This document shows, in pieces, positions 43,720 through 53,499 of a DNA stretch of 64,000 nucleotides. Positions within the stretch are counted from its first letter, which is position 1, and the number at the start of each line of letters is the position of its first letter. Made by a program: the position numbers and the translations under genes. This stretch comes from Allomyces macrogynus ATCC 38327 (lineage: Eukaryota; Blastocladiomycota; Blastocladiomycetes; Blastocladiales; Blastocladiaceae): assembly GCA_000151295.1 (NCBI GenBank), contig GG745340.1, positions 303,743 through 367,742 of the forward strand, written 5' to 3'. Under the pieces are notes generated by a model that searched no databases, had not been told where the DNA came from, and saw nothing but the letters and a program-made list of their open reading frames with translations.

Positions 43720-45639
43720 TTACATGTCGCGCTCGCCATCATAAACGGCCTTGAGCGACGGGAACCGCAAGCTCCCGTCCTTGGTCTCCTCAAAGTACTG
43801 CACCGTGATCGTCTTCCCCACGACCAAACTCGGGTCCTTGCCCCACGCAAGCCGCTGCTCCAAACTCATCCCCGTCCCAACCGCAACCTGGACACTACCG
43901 TTCTGAATCAACAGCGCACGCGCGTACGCGACGGGCCCCGCGGGCAACCCAACCGGTGCCGTCCCCGGTGCAGGCGTGAAGGCCGGATCCACATCGACGC
44001 CCATCACCGCATACTCCTTGTCTTGCCATCGCTTGATCTTGACCAAGTCCGACGACCGGCCGCCCTTGAACTGCGTGTCGCGGCGCACCATGACCCCTTC
44101 CCACCCGCGGCGCGACGACGCGGCGGCGGCCGCAGCCAGCGCCGTGGGTGCGTCGGCACCGAGCATCGGCGCTTGTGTCAGGGCGAGAATGTGCGGCGCG
44201 AGGCGCACCAACGACTTGGGCGCGTCGTTGCCGACATCGAGCAAGTCCGGCACGTGCCACTCGGTCGTGTCACGGCCGGCAATCGTAAACAGGTCGTCGA
44301 ACCGCTTGGCCAGCGATCGACCTGTGTCGCGCCCCGCGCGGAACTCGTCCTCGGTCAACATATCGAACACGCAGTACTGCACGTTGACGCCTTCCGTTGC
44401 GGCGGCACCGCGTTTCAATGACCGGACGGCGCCAATCACGGCGTCGAAGCTCTCGCTGTAGGACTCGGGGTCGATCGCACACAGTTCGCCGTCGAGAATG
44501 CGCGCTTTGCCCTGCGGGACGAGGGCCATGAGGTCGGTGCGGACCGAGTCGGGCACGTTGAGCGCCTTGCCCGTGCGCGAGTAGCACTCGACCGCGGACC
44601 CGCCGAGCACGTGCGCGATCATGCGCACGCCGTCGAGCTTGCGCGAGACGAGGAACGTGGAAGTCGGGTTCTGCAGCTTGCCCTTGTAGGGGTATCCAAG
44701 AACGACGGCAGGGAACGGCTCGAGACGCGCGAGGTGGTTGGTGGGGGTGCTCGGAACGGGCGCTGCGGCGGGAGGAGAAGCGGCAGCAGGAGTTGTGGTG
44801 GAGCGCACCGTCATCGCCAAAGCGGACGCCGGTGCAGCCTGACTCGCTTCTGCCGTCTCGGCCGTGTCCGCCGTTGCGGGGGGACTCGTCCCACTCGCAG
44901 TGGCGTAGTGTCTGAGCCCAAACCGCGTCGCGAGTTCCTCGCGCTCCGCATCGGTCCACGCCCAATTTTTGAAGAATGCCGGCCCACACCCGACGCGCAA
45001 GTTGCGATCGAGCAGCCGCATCATGACTTCCCGCGCTTCCTCATCGCCGTGCACGCCCGTGGCCAAGAACGCGCGAATCACCGCCTGCATTTCGCCCATC
45101 GATCCCTTGCCACCGACCTTGTTGATATCCTGCACAATCTGCAAGAAGTGGGCCACCGACGGATACCCTGCGCCAGTGCGCGGTTCCACGGGATCGAGAT
45201 TGGCCAGGGCCGCGCGCGTAATGCCAAACTTGGTAGACGGATCCATGACAAACTGCAGTAGCGGCATGTACTGGCGGAAATGCGGCTCCGACATGACCGC
45301 CGTGCGCGCCGAGGGCGTGCGCGCTTCGGATAGGGCGCGGAAGAGCGCCGTCAGCTCGCGCATCTCGTCGCGCGCCGTCTTGCCAGGCGTGGACGATACC
45401 GCGCGGCGCGACACGAGCGTGTAGAGCGGGACTTCACATGCGGTTGCGGCACAGGGAGCGATCAGGGCCGTCGTCGTGATCGGACGCGAGCAGGCAGCGG
45501 CAATGTTGGTCGAGATCAAGCGCCTCGACGTACTCGCGACTACTCCGATGGCGGCAACGACACGGCATGGGGAAACGCGTGGCCGGAGCATTCTGGGCAG
45601 CACCGTGCAGCAAGTTGCGCGTCTTGTTGATTGGGTCAT
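43720..45639 (-). CDS. ATP-dependent DNA ligase, phage/bacterial-like architecture
   Basis: A single-exon protein of 639 residues from the ATG at 45639. The first 70 residues are rich in Arg, Ser, Thr and Ala without acids (MTQSTRRATCCTVLPRMLRP onwards), a plausible mitochondrial presequence. A helical DNA-binding part follows (LLQFVMDPSTKFGITRAALA, MMRLLDRNLRVGCGPAFFKN). The adenylation domain has motif I SRKLDGVRMIAHVL, where the Lys accepts AMP, motif III-like RILDGELCAIDP, motif IV WEGVMVRRD and motif V SDLVKIKRW. An OB-fold ends the protein (KTITVQYFEETKDGSLRFPS). The enzyme seals nicks using ATP. The small architecture resembles phage and bacterial ATP ligases more than nuclear Lig1, Lig3 or Lig4. 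Mitochondrial location is inferred only from the N-terminus. Insertions rich in Ala/Pro/Thr sit between domains. Confidence 0.85.
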   Translation of the reverse strand: MTQSTRRATCCTVLPRMLRPRVSPCRVVAAIGVVASTSRRLISTNIAAACSRPITTTALIAPCAATACEVPLYTLVSRRAVSSTPGKTARDEMRELTALFRALSEARTPSARTAVMSEPHFRQYMPLLQFVMDPSTKFGITRAALANLDPVEPRTGAGYPSVAHFLQIVQDINKVGGKGSMGEMQAVIRAFLATGVHGDEEAREVMMRLLDRNLRVGCGPAFFKNWAWTDAEREELATRFGLRHYATASGTSPPATADTAETAEASQAAPASALAMTVRSTTTPAAASPPAAAPVPSTPTNHLARLEPFPAVVLGYPYKGKLQNPTSTFLVSRKLDGVRMIAHVLGGSAVECYSRTGKALNVPDSVRTDLMALVPQGKARILDGELCAIDPESYSESFDAVIGAVRSLKRGAAATEGVNVQYCVFDMLTEDEFRAGRDTGRSLAKRFDDLFTIAGRDTTEWHVPDLLDVGNDAPKSLVRLAPHILALTQAPMLGADAPTALAAAAAASSRRGWEGVMVRRDTQFKGGRSSDLVKIKRWQDKEYAVMGVDVDPAFTPAPGTAPVGLPAGPVAYARALLIQNGSVQVAVGTGMSLEQRLAWGKDPSLVVGKTITVQYFEETKDGSLRFPSLKAVYDGERDM

Positions 45640-46018
45640 GGTCTTGACAGCAGCCGGCGACAGGAGCCACAGTTTGATCACAGCTCCAAGCTCGGTCCCG
45701 ATCACAACCCACCAACTCGATCGTCCATCCATTTCCAGCAACGTGCGAAGGCCGACGATAACGACGACGATGACCACCCAGCAGCTCCTCTTTGAGCGAC
45801 ATCCCACCTCCGAGCACCATTGACAACTCTGCCAGCAATATTGTGCAACCGACGCAGGCCCTCCTCCTGCGCTCCTGCCGCCCCGAACGCGAGCAGATCG
45901 TACACGTCCTGCACGCACTTGACGCGACCACCTCTTCAGCCGCCGCTCTCAACAGAGGAATACCGACAATCGCGCTCTTGGTGCCCGTTTCCAGCATCAT
46001 CTGTCGGTCTTCTCCACC
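45640..46018. promoter_or_regulatory. divergent promoter region, DNA ligase and NUR1
   Basis: A 379-base gap between divergent start codons. No specific element was recognised. Confidence 0.35.
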
Positions 46019-47547
46019 ATGTCCAGCCGCGCTTCCCGCCCGTCGGCGTCGGGTCGCAACAATGTGCGCCGCAAGTCGCTTTGGCACAAGGCCACGACTT
46101 ACCCGGGCGACCTGTACCTGAAATGGATGGTACGCGCGTCCCATCGCGCCCGTCGACACGGCTGATCGCTCACGCACCTGTACTGATCTAGGAAGAGTAC
46201 GAGTTGATGGACTGGCAATGGCTGCACTCCAAGGTGAGCTACCTGCTCGGGCTCGCGCTCAACGCCATATACCTGTTTACGCGTCTCGTCGACTATGCCG
46301 CCGAGGGCGGTACGCCGCCGGCCGTCACCGACCCGCGGTTCGCGCGCCTGTCCTTGCCGGGCAGCGGCAGCGCGGCAGCGGCGCTCGCGGGTGTCAAGGA
46401 GGACTGGTCGCAGTGGGCCGTGCGCATTGTCGGGCTCGACCAGTGGACGGCGCCGATCCAAACGGTTTTGTGGATGGTGTCAATTACGAACGCACTCTCA
46501 TTCTTCATGCGCGGGCGTCGGTACCAGCTGCTCGAGGTGGATCCGGACGTACGTCATGAGTTTGTGACTGTAGCGCTGCCTTGGGCCTGGATCTGACGCG
46601 AACCGTGGGTATTTATTCGAGTAGAACCTGCCCAAGTCGTGGAACATTCGCAAGGTGCCGATTGACGCGCAGACGCCGTCGTGGGCCCTCAGCTTTCCGG
46701 GGAACGTCCTGTACGCATACCTCGTTCGCTCGCCGCCTGGCAGATCTGCTCAGATCAACTTTACTGACGCAGCTTACATCGTGTAGATGGCGCATCGTGG
46801 GCCAGTTTTGGCTCAAGCTCAAAGCCAACGAGTCGAGCCGCATGGTTTGGGAGCTGAACGCGTGGGACATTTCCAAGTTCCACCAAATCATTTTCTGGTT
46901 TGTTGCACATGCTCCCCACCCTGGTTGGACTGTCATCGATGAGCCCCTAATGCTCACTGTTGTTCCATCTGGTCCCGCTGTTCAGCGCGTTCTCGCCCGT
47001 CCAGCTCATGATCCTTCATTTCGCCGACATGTCGCTCATGTTCGTCCCGCTTCTCGCCGCGGTCTCGGGGACGGTATTGTTATCTCGCTCTCTCCGTCAC
47101 CATCTCACCAGCCCTGGCTCACTTGATTCGCGCTTCCCCCACCAGCTCTTCTTCGTGACCAAGCAGTACACGGACCTGCTGCACGACAAGCAGCTCATCT
47201 TCACGCACATGTACCGCGAATACCACGTGCGGCTCATCAACCCGCGGCTGTTTGTCGCGCGCACCAATGCCGAGTGCGAGACCGACGTGCAGACCGATTT
47301 CCCGCCGACCGTCGACGAGGAAGAAGAGATCGAAGAGGACGAGCTGTTGCCGAGCGCCGACGAGACGTTTATTGCCGACCATACGGCGGTGCCGCACACG
47401 TCCGCGTGGACCGACCGGGTCGCCGAGGACGCGACGCCACGGCTCCCGCCCGCAGTGGCCGTGGGGATGGGCGTGGGCACGTCGCCGCCGCCGGTAATGC
47501 GGCATCGGCCAGCGAACCCGTTCCAAAAGGCGCGTGCGCGCAAGTAG
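46019..47547 (+). CDS. NUR1: Nur1-type nuclear rim protein
   Basis: A nuclear-envelope membrane protein of 384 residues from six exons: 46019-46129, 46192-46548, 46625-46710, 46787-46897, 46986-47073 and 47146-47547. Introns are 62 to 88 bases and each splice is in frame. Family blocks are PGDLYLKWMEEYELMDWQWL, VSYLLGLALNAIYLFTRLVD, SITNALSFFMRGRRYQLLEV, VWELNAWDISKFHQIIFCAF, SPVQLMILHFADMSLMFVPL and QLIFTHMYREYHVRLINPRL. Several membrane segments are visible. The tail is acidic (DEEEEIEEDELLPSADETF) then Pro/Arg-rich. In yeasts, Nur1 pairs with the LEM-domain protein Heh1/Lem2 and tethers rDNA and heterochromatin to the inner nuclear membrane. That role here is inferred from the family. Intron 5 (72 bases) has no stop and reads through. 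Confidence 0.85.
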
Positions 47548-47592
47548 GGGGCGGGAAGTGTGGGGAATTGAGGTAGGGAAGGTCGTGGGCAA

Positions 47593-47633
47593 GCGAGCGA
47601 GCGAGCGAGCGAGCAAGCGAGTCATCATCATCA
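47593..47633. repeat. (GCGA)n then (TCA)n microsatellite
   Basis: About seven GCGA units with one variant, followed by four TCA units, in the convergent gap after NUR1. Confidence 0.9.
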
Positions 47634-47778
47634 TTGGGCGTGTACATTTGAACCGGAATGCATTGGATTTCCGGGTCGTTGGCAGCATGCTGCCACCCTC
47701 GTTGTGAGTGTGGCCGAGAGGATAACTATGCCGCAAAATTGACAACGTCCAAATAACGAAAACGCAAACCAGCGACGC

Positions 47779-49428
47779 TCACACTCCTGGAATCAATGGA
47801 TTAAACGACTCTCGAACATTGTCCGCCTCGTGCTCCCAGCCAAGACGCGGGATGCCACGCGATATGGCTGCCGCGTCCAAGGCAGCGACGCGCGGGTCGC
47901 GCAACAGCACGTCGACCAGGCGAGAGAGAGCATGCCTGCGAAACAGACGCAGCAAGTAATTGTCGTGTTGCAAGAGATCGACTCCTGCTGTGTCTCCACG
48001 CGTGATCATACACTCGAGCAGCCGGGCGCTGGAAATGATGAGTGTCAAGATCACCTGTGGATAGGTGAGGCATGGCGACAGAAGCACGCCATTGCGCACA
48101 ACTTCGAGGATCGGGAGGATCAAGCGCGTCATATCTTAGTCGCCGGCCTCGAGCTCGGGCATATGCACGAAAATAAATGTGAGAGCAATACTTTCAGGGT
48201 CCGACAGGGCCAACAACCCAAGATCTGACACGTGTTCAAGAAACCAGGCCAGGGAAGGAGCAGATTCGATGAGGTGCGGAGCAACGCCCTCGCCGTCGCC
48301 AGGTTGGGCGGAAACGATGGATCGCGTTTGTCAAAAATCTGCGTGATCAGGTCGGTGCTGCCAATGCGGAGTGCATAGCTCATGGCGCACTTCCACTCGT
48401 TTGGCTCTTCCAGCGGCACAGCATACATGTTCATGAGCCGACATGCACCCGGCCCATGGCCATATAAGGCGCAGGCCAACGGGAGAAACCAATGTGGGTG
48501 CGCGTTCCATTTGAAGCACATGCCCATGCTTGACCAGAGCTGATGCCCAACCCACTTGATGATGTGCAGGTCGCTCCAGTGCACACCACCCAAATCAACG
48601 TCTTCGATATGGCCACGGCTGATGGAATCGAGACAGCGAAGTGTCGAGGCAACGAAATGGTCGTGAAAGTGGAAACGGTCAATAAAGTCAAGCAAGAGCG
48701 TGCAAACCTGCGGGCTTGGGGGTGGCAGCGTAGTTGGATGAGGTACCACAAGGCCCAACCAGTTGAGATTCTCGACGGTTGAACGAATCACGGGAGTCAG
48801 CCTTTTGTCAACGGCGAGCCACACGACCAGCAAATCAAAAACAGACGTTTGTGCAAGTCGGCCCAAAACCACTGGTAAAATCAATAATGGCGAGGTTGAG
48901 CGGCGGGATAGGAGCGTCACGGTCCATGCGAGCAGGCGATGCTGGACTACCAAGGGATTCGGCCAGCGTGTCGCGCAGCATGGTCAGACAACCAACGCTG
49001 AGCGCCGTTTCCCAGTCATTGGCCGTTGCATGATTACGCTCTAAAATGACTCGGACTGAAGCATCCCGCTCTGGTCCTGGCGACGCCATCGCGCAGCGCC
49101 TTCACAGTGTGGAAAACGTACACCGAGGCTCGAGCACGCCGCAGAGCTGGTAGTACGGTTCAGAGTTCATCGGTTGTAATGGGAGGAGCCAACTGAGAGT
49201 CTCAACATCACGGTGATCTGCAGCCATGAGAACGACGTTGTCGGGGAGGGGCCAACTGTGTGGCCAATACGTCAGCTTGTCGAGGACAGTTTTCACAAAT
49301 GGCCAGTCAGCAAGCGCAATGAGATAGAGAAAGCGGTCATAGTCTTGGGCGGGCGCTGGGAATTGGGCAAACCGACGACAGGTGCACTGGAGCCGCGCGG
49401 TGGAAAGAACGGTAAGGAACTCGAGCAA
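47779..49428 (-). pseudogene. ankyrin-like repeat family member B, frame-broken
   Basis: A minus-strand coding region longer than its paralogue at 7018-7862. It reads RLQCTCRRFAQFPAPAQDYD and FVKTVLDKLTYWPHSWPLPD first, then NDWETALSVGCLTMLRDTL, then VFDLLVVWLAVDKRLTPVI, WFLPLACALYGHGPGACRLM, and finally TRLILPILEVVRNGVLLSP with GVDLLQHDNYLL. Frame changes are needed near 49095, near 48860 (beside T and G runs), near 48270 (before SAPSLAWFLEHVSDLGLLAL) and near 48128. The last segment ends at a stop at 47779. The 5' end extends upstream without a clear ATG. Repeats are degenerate and helical, and I would compare them with ankyrin-like folds. The breaks may be introns in part, decay, or sequence errors at short homopolymers. 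Confidence 0.55.
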
Positions 49429-49897
49429 CGTGGACTCGAAGGTGAAGGTGACGGGTAAAAAGGGGACAGATTCATCGGCACGAGTGGCTGAAGCGAGGAT
49501 TTACTTTGAAGACGCAATCTGGCTGCGGGAGGGAGGGAGGACGCAGGAAAGGCTGGTCTGGGCAGTGGGTCGTGGCAAGAACTGAGAGTGCGTTCCGAAT
49601 GTCATGCATTGCTGGTTTTGATCTTTTGATTTAATTTTCTGGCCGGCAATGTTGTCTCCGGACACGAAATCGCGTCTGGAACCTCCTGCTTATTCGTTGT
49701 ACTTCTCTACAAGTTGCCAGCAAGGGTAATGCGTTTCAGCAGTCCAGCTGTCTGCGAGTTTTGAGACGGTAGTTCGCAACAAGCAGGACGAAATCAAGTG
49801 TGTGTGTGTATCGATACAAATATGTACAAATTGCCCATTCACTACCTCACCTCGGGCCCTTCGACGCGTTGCCTGGCGCACGGCGGACCACAACATC
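49429..49897. other. intergenic
   Basis: It lies between the 5' end of the broken repeat gene and the stop of the orphan gene at 49898. An in-frame extension of the repeat gene is open to about 49490. Otherwise nothing was seen. Confidence 0.45.
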
Positions 49898-51322
49898 TTA
49901 GAAGACGGTGAGCTTGGGGAACGCGGCGCTCAAGTCCGGCACGCTGATCCCAAACCCGAGCCGCGCGCCGAGCGTGTCAAGCCCGTCCATATGGTGACCA
50001 CGCGCGAACAGCGGCGGTGCCGCATCGTCCACCATCTCGTTCTCGTCCTCCTCGTCGTCGTTCCGACGCTCTCCACCGTTCGCCGAAGTTGCCTCGACGG
50101 CCGCTGGGACGGCAGGCAAGACCGACCGCCACAGCGCCGCCAGCGTCGACACGAGCACACCGCCACTCGTGTTGTCGCTGCCCGCAACCTCACGAGAAGG
50201 TGCGCGCGGGAGGCGATCACTGCGCGGTGCTGGGTACCGCGGCCGGCGGCGGATCGGGGCAGGCGGTTCCATGGGCGCGGGTGGGTCGTCAAGGTCGGCG
50301 TACTTGGCGGCAAAAGAAAGCAATGACGCGTGCGACGCGCTGCGTGGGAGCGTCGTGGGCAGCTCGAGCGGAATCGGCGTCGAGTCGTCGTCGGCGGTGT
50401 TGGTCACGGGCGCGCGCGTGTTGCGATTACGCGACGCAGAGGCTGCTGCGGCGTGTGCAGCGGCGGCTCGGGTCGAAGAGACTACGTCGGCGAGTTTCTC
50501 GTCGGCGTGAGCGGGTTCAGGCGCGAGCATGGGGTCGTCGATGGCGAGGACGCGCGCGACCATGGAGGCCACCTTGGAAACGCCCCACGCGAGCACCAAC
50601 GACGTGGTCGACGGCGAGTCGGGCGCATTGGACCGGTACTCGTGCTCGCCGCCCTCGTGCGGCAGACTGTTGGCGACCGAGTGCGCCGCGCCTGTGACAT
50701 CGGCAGCGGCGAGCGTCGCGAGGCCAGCGGCGACGACCATGGGCAAGATGCCGTTCTCACTCTTGTTTGACGTCGTCGTCGAGGCACAGTCTTTGATCGA
50801 CTCGTTGTCGCGGTTCGCGTCAGCCGAGGTACTCGTCGGCTCGTGCGTGACGTGCGACGCTGCAGCCTCAGCCGGTGCTGGCTCCAGCGCGCGCAATCCG
50901 ATGTCGCGGGACCACGACGCGTGCATACGCGCAAAAGCGTTGCCGTCGCTCTCATAACCATCGCCCTCGTCAACGTGGTCAATGGGCACCGTGGGATCCA
51001 AGTGCGTGGCCATCCACAGCGGCGACGGCGGGCCATCGGCAATCGGACTTGTCGCGCGTGAATCGTTCTCGAGGCCGCTCAGAGCGGGCGACGTGAAGCC
51101 GGCCGACGAGAGCACGCCGAGCGATGGGCTCGTGGACCCTGACATTGCGTCGAGCCCGTCCGTATCCACGTCCGACCACGTCGAAGACCACGAGGGCGTC
51201 GTGTCGCCGGCGAGATGCGCAGATTCGGTGGCGGAAGCGGGCAGAGGGACGGGTGAGGGGCGACGGCGGCGCGTCGCGGTTGGGGTACGGTCGGGCTCGT
51301 CGATGTGGGGCGAGTTGGGCAT
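49898..51322 (-). CDS. hypothetical Ser/Asp/Ala-rich protein
   Basis: A single-exon frame of 474 codons from the ATG at 51322 (MPNSPHIDEPDRTPTATRRR). I recognise no family. The first 200 residues are Ser/Thr/Pro/Asp-rich and probably disordered. A mildly hydrophobic, Ala-rich stretch follows (GILPMVVAAGLATLAAADVT), then SLVLAWGVSKVASMVARVLA, which could be an amphipathic helix or membrane-associated segment. A basic patch (PIRRRPRYPAPRSDRLPR), another helix (LVSTLAALWRSVLPAVPAAV), an acidic run (DDEEDENEMVDDA) and a compact C-terminus (LDTLGARLGFGISVPDLSAA) complete it. Codon use is like that of the neighbours and the frame is uninterrupted. It could be a membrane-adaptor type protein, but that is a guess. 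Confidence 0.6.
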   Translation of the reverse strand: MPNSPHIDEPDRTPTATRRRRPSPVPLPASATESAHLAGDTTPSWSSTWSDVDTDGLDAMSGSTSPSLGVLSSAGFTSPALSGLENDSRATSPIADGPPSPLWMATHLDPTVPIDHVDEGDGYESDGNAFARMHASWSRDIGLRALEPAPAEAAASHVTHEPTSTSADANRDNESIKDCASTTTSNKSENGILPMVVAAGLATLAAADVTGAAHSVANSLPHEGGEHEYRSNAPDSPSTTSLVLAWGVSKVASMVARVLAIDDPMLAPEPAHADEKLADVVSSTRAAAAHAAAASASRNRNTRAPVTNTADDDSTPIPLELPTTLPRSASHASLLSFAAKYADLDDPPAPMEPPAPIRRRPRYPAPRSDRLPRAPSREVAGSDNTSGGVLVSTLAALWRSVLPAVPAAVEATSANGGERRNDDEEDENEMVDDAAPPLFARGHHMDGLDTLGARLGFGISVPDLSAAFPKLTVF

Positions 51323-51903
51323 GGTGCGGTGGCGGCAGTCGGATGCGGTCCCAGAGAAGCGGGTGCGGCGCAAATTTGAAGGCGAGGAGAGTGGGGAAGG
51401 CGCGGCCGAGGCGATGGCGGCGAGTTGGGGCGGACGTGGGCCCGTCGAGTTGTTCGTTGCGGCTCAGTGTCCGCGCGTCGTCGAGCTCGCGTTGGTGTGG
51501 TGGCTGGGGTTCTCCTGGCTGCCTCCCGCTGCCTATTTGCGTGCGCCATGCAGAATCGTGACCGCGTCCGAGTTCTCGCCGTCCACATCACTCTTTTGCT
51601 GAGTCTCGGCCACGTTCGCGGCGTCTTCGTCGACAAGGCCTTCGACCGCTGTCGTCGCGTCAGTCCAGCCTCTCCGGCTTGTGCTGTTGGCTCTCACGCC
51701 TGCAGGTCAGCATGCGATTGACGCCCAAGTCACTCGGCGATTTGCCTGCCTGCCTGCTGTGGCCTCGTTCAGTTGAAGGAAATTGGGTGGAGAGCATCGA
51801 CAGTCTGGGTTGTGGGCCGAAAAAGAGCAACGCATGACGGCGGAGTTGATTGAATCCACGGAACAAAACTTGATCATTCATTTCTGGCCACCTGCAGCCC
51901 ATT
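51323..51903. other. intergenic between two minus-strand genes
   Basis: It should hold the promoter of the orphan gene and the 3' end of the seryl-tRNA synthetase. Frames continue open upstream of the orphan ATG, but no conserved sequence was seen. Confidence 0.45.
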
Positions 51904-53499
51904 TCAACTCGATTCACGACCCGCCCGTGCGGCCGGCTCGTCAAACGGGCACCGAATCACATCCGTCCCGACCCACGGTCGCAGCACCTCTGGCACGACC
52001 ACCGACCCGTCCGGCAACTGGTTCTGCTCCAGGATCGCCACAATCAGCCGCGGCACTGCCGCGGCCGTCCCATTCAGCGTGTGCGCAAACGGCGTCGGCA
52101 CATCATCCCCCTCGCCCACGGCCTTGGTCACACGAATCCCGAGTCGCCGCGCCTGGTAATCGCCGCAATCCGACATCGACGACACTTCACCCCACCCGCC
52201 GCGCCCCGGCATCCACGCCTCCATGTCGATCTTGCGGCGCGCCGACGCGCCGAGTTCCTGCGTCGGCATCTGCAGGACGCGCACGGCCAGCCCAAGCTGC
52301 CTGATCATGTCGCGTTGCACGGCGGCCAGCACGTCGTAGACGGCATCCGCCTGCTCAGCGTCAGCGGCCAGCGCGAACAACTCGACTTTCGAGAACTGGT
52401 GCACGCGGTAGAGCCCGCGCGTGTCGGCACCGCGCGCGCCCGACTCGGCACGGAACGCGTGTCCGAACGCGACCATTTTCAGCGGCAGTGCCGCGCGCGG
52501 AATCGTGGCGCCGGCGTACATGCCGGCGAGCGGGACTTCGGCCGTGGCCGCGAGCACGAGATCGTTCGGGTCCGGGGTCAGCGGGCCGTTGGTTTCGCTG
52601 GTCACGGGTGGCGCCACGAGGTGGTGCAAGACTGTGTAGTTCTGCGTCTGCCGCGGATCGCGCGGCTGGAACCCGCACGCGGCAGAAACGCTCCGTCGCA
52701 CAATATCGGGCGGGCTCACGGGCACGAAACCATGTTGGACGGCCGTGCGCACGGCAAGCTGGGTCAGGGCCAGTTCGAGCAGCGCCGCGGCGCGCTTGAG
52801 AAAGTAGAACGACGAGCCCGCGACCTTGGCGCCGGCGGGCAAGTCGATCAGGTCGAGATGCGTGGCGAGCGCAACGTGGTCGAGCGGTTTCGCAGACGGG
52901 TCGAGCTTACGCAGCGGCAAGTCGTCCAGGTTGGGTCCGAGCCGGGCAATTTCGACAGCGCAATCCTCGGGGCCGACGGGCACGCCCGGGTGTGTGTCAT
53001 TGGGCACGTGCACGGCCTCGGCGTACAGCGCGGCCTCGAGCTCGGCGACCTCGACTGCGAGCGCCTTGGACGACTGTTTGAGCGCAGCCCCTTCCTTCCG
53101 CAGCGCCTCGATGCGCGACTCGGCGTCGGCCTGCTTGCGCACAGCCTTGTTCTCGGCGGCGAGCGCGTTTTGCCGATGCCGCACGTTTTGCAGGTCAAAC
53201 TTGGCCTTGCCCCAAAGCTTGTACAGCTCCGCCACCTTGTGCGCGCTCACGTCCGGCAGGTTGCGGTCAGCAATGTTTTGCTGGACGGCATCGGCGTTGG
53301 CCGAAACGCGTTTGAAGTCGAGAAACGGGCGTGTCGGGAGCGCTGTTGCCGTGTTCGGAATCGGAATGGCGGCAGGCTGCACAGGTACAGGTTGCTGGTC
53401 GTGGTTCGGTGCGGTGATTGAACGTCGTGCAACTCCGCAGTTCAGAGAGATAGTTGCAGCTCGTCTTGCTGCAAGTGCTGGTAGGCGCTGGCGAATCAT
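51904..53499 (-). CDS. seryl-tRNA synthetase, mitochondrial
   Basis: A class II aminoacyl-tRNA synthetase of 531 residues in one exon from the ATG at 53499. The N-terminus (MIRQRLPALAARRAATISLN) is Arg/Ala/Ser-rich and looks mitochondrial. The N-terminal antiparallel coiled-coil arm that holds the tRNA is visible (KAKFDLQNVRHRQNALAAEN, SRIEALRKEGAALKQSSKAL). The catalytic core shows FYFLKRAAALLELALTQLAV, LAATAEVPLAGMYAG, motif 2 FRAESGARGADTRGLYRVHQ with FSKVE, VSSMSDCGDYQARRLGIRV, and motif 3 LNGTAAAVPRLIVAILEQNQ. It charges tRNA-Ser in the organelle. The length fits the family once the presequence is included. A cytosolic copy would be expected elsewhere in the genome. Confidence 0.92.
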   Translation of the reverse strand: MIRQRLPALAARRAATISLNCGVARRSITAPNHDQQPVPVQPAAIPIPNTATALPTRPFLDFKRVSANADAVQQNIADRNLPDVSAHKVAELYKLWGKAKFDLQNVRHRQNALAAENKAVRKQADAESRIEALRKEGAALKQSSKALAVEVAELEAALYAEAVHVPNDTHPGVPVGPEDCAVEIARLGPNLDDLPLRKLDPSAKPLDHVALATHLDLIDLPAGAKVAGSSFYFLKRAAALLELALTQLAVRTAVQHGFVPVSPPDIVRRSVSAACGFQPRDPRQTQNYTVLHHLVAPPVTSETNGPLTPDPNDLVLAATAEVPLAGMYAGATIPRAALPLKMVAFGHAFRAESGARGADTRGLYRVHQFSKVELFALAADAEQADAVYDVLAAVQRDMIRQLGLAVRVLQMPTQELGASARRKIDMEAWMPGRGGWGEVSSMSDCGDYQARRLGIRVTKAVGEGDDVPTPFAHTLNGTAAAVPRLIVAILEQNQLPDGSVVVPEVLRPWVGTDVIRCPFDEPAARAGRESS

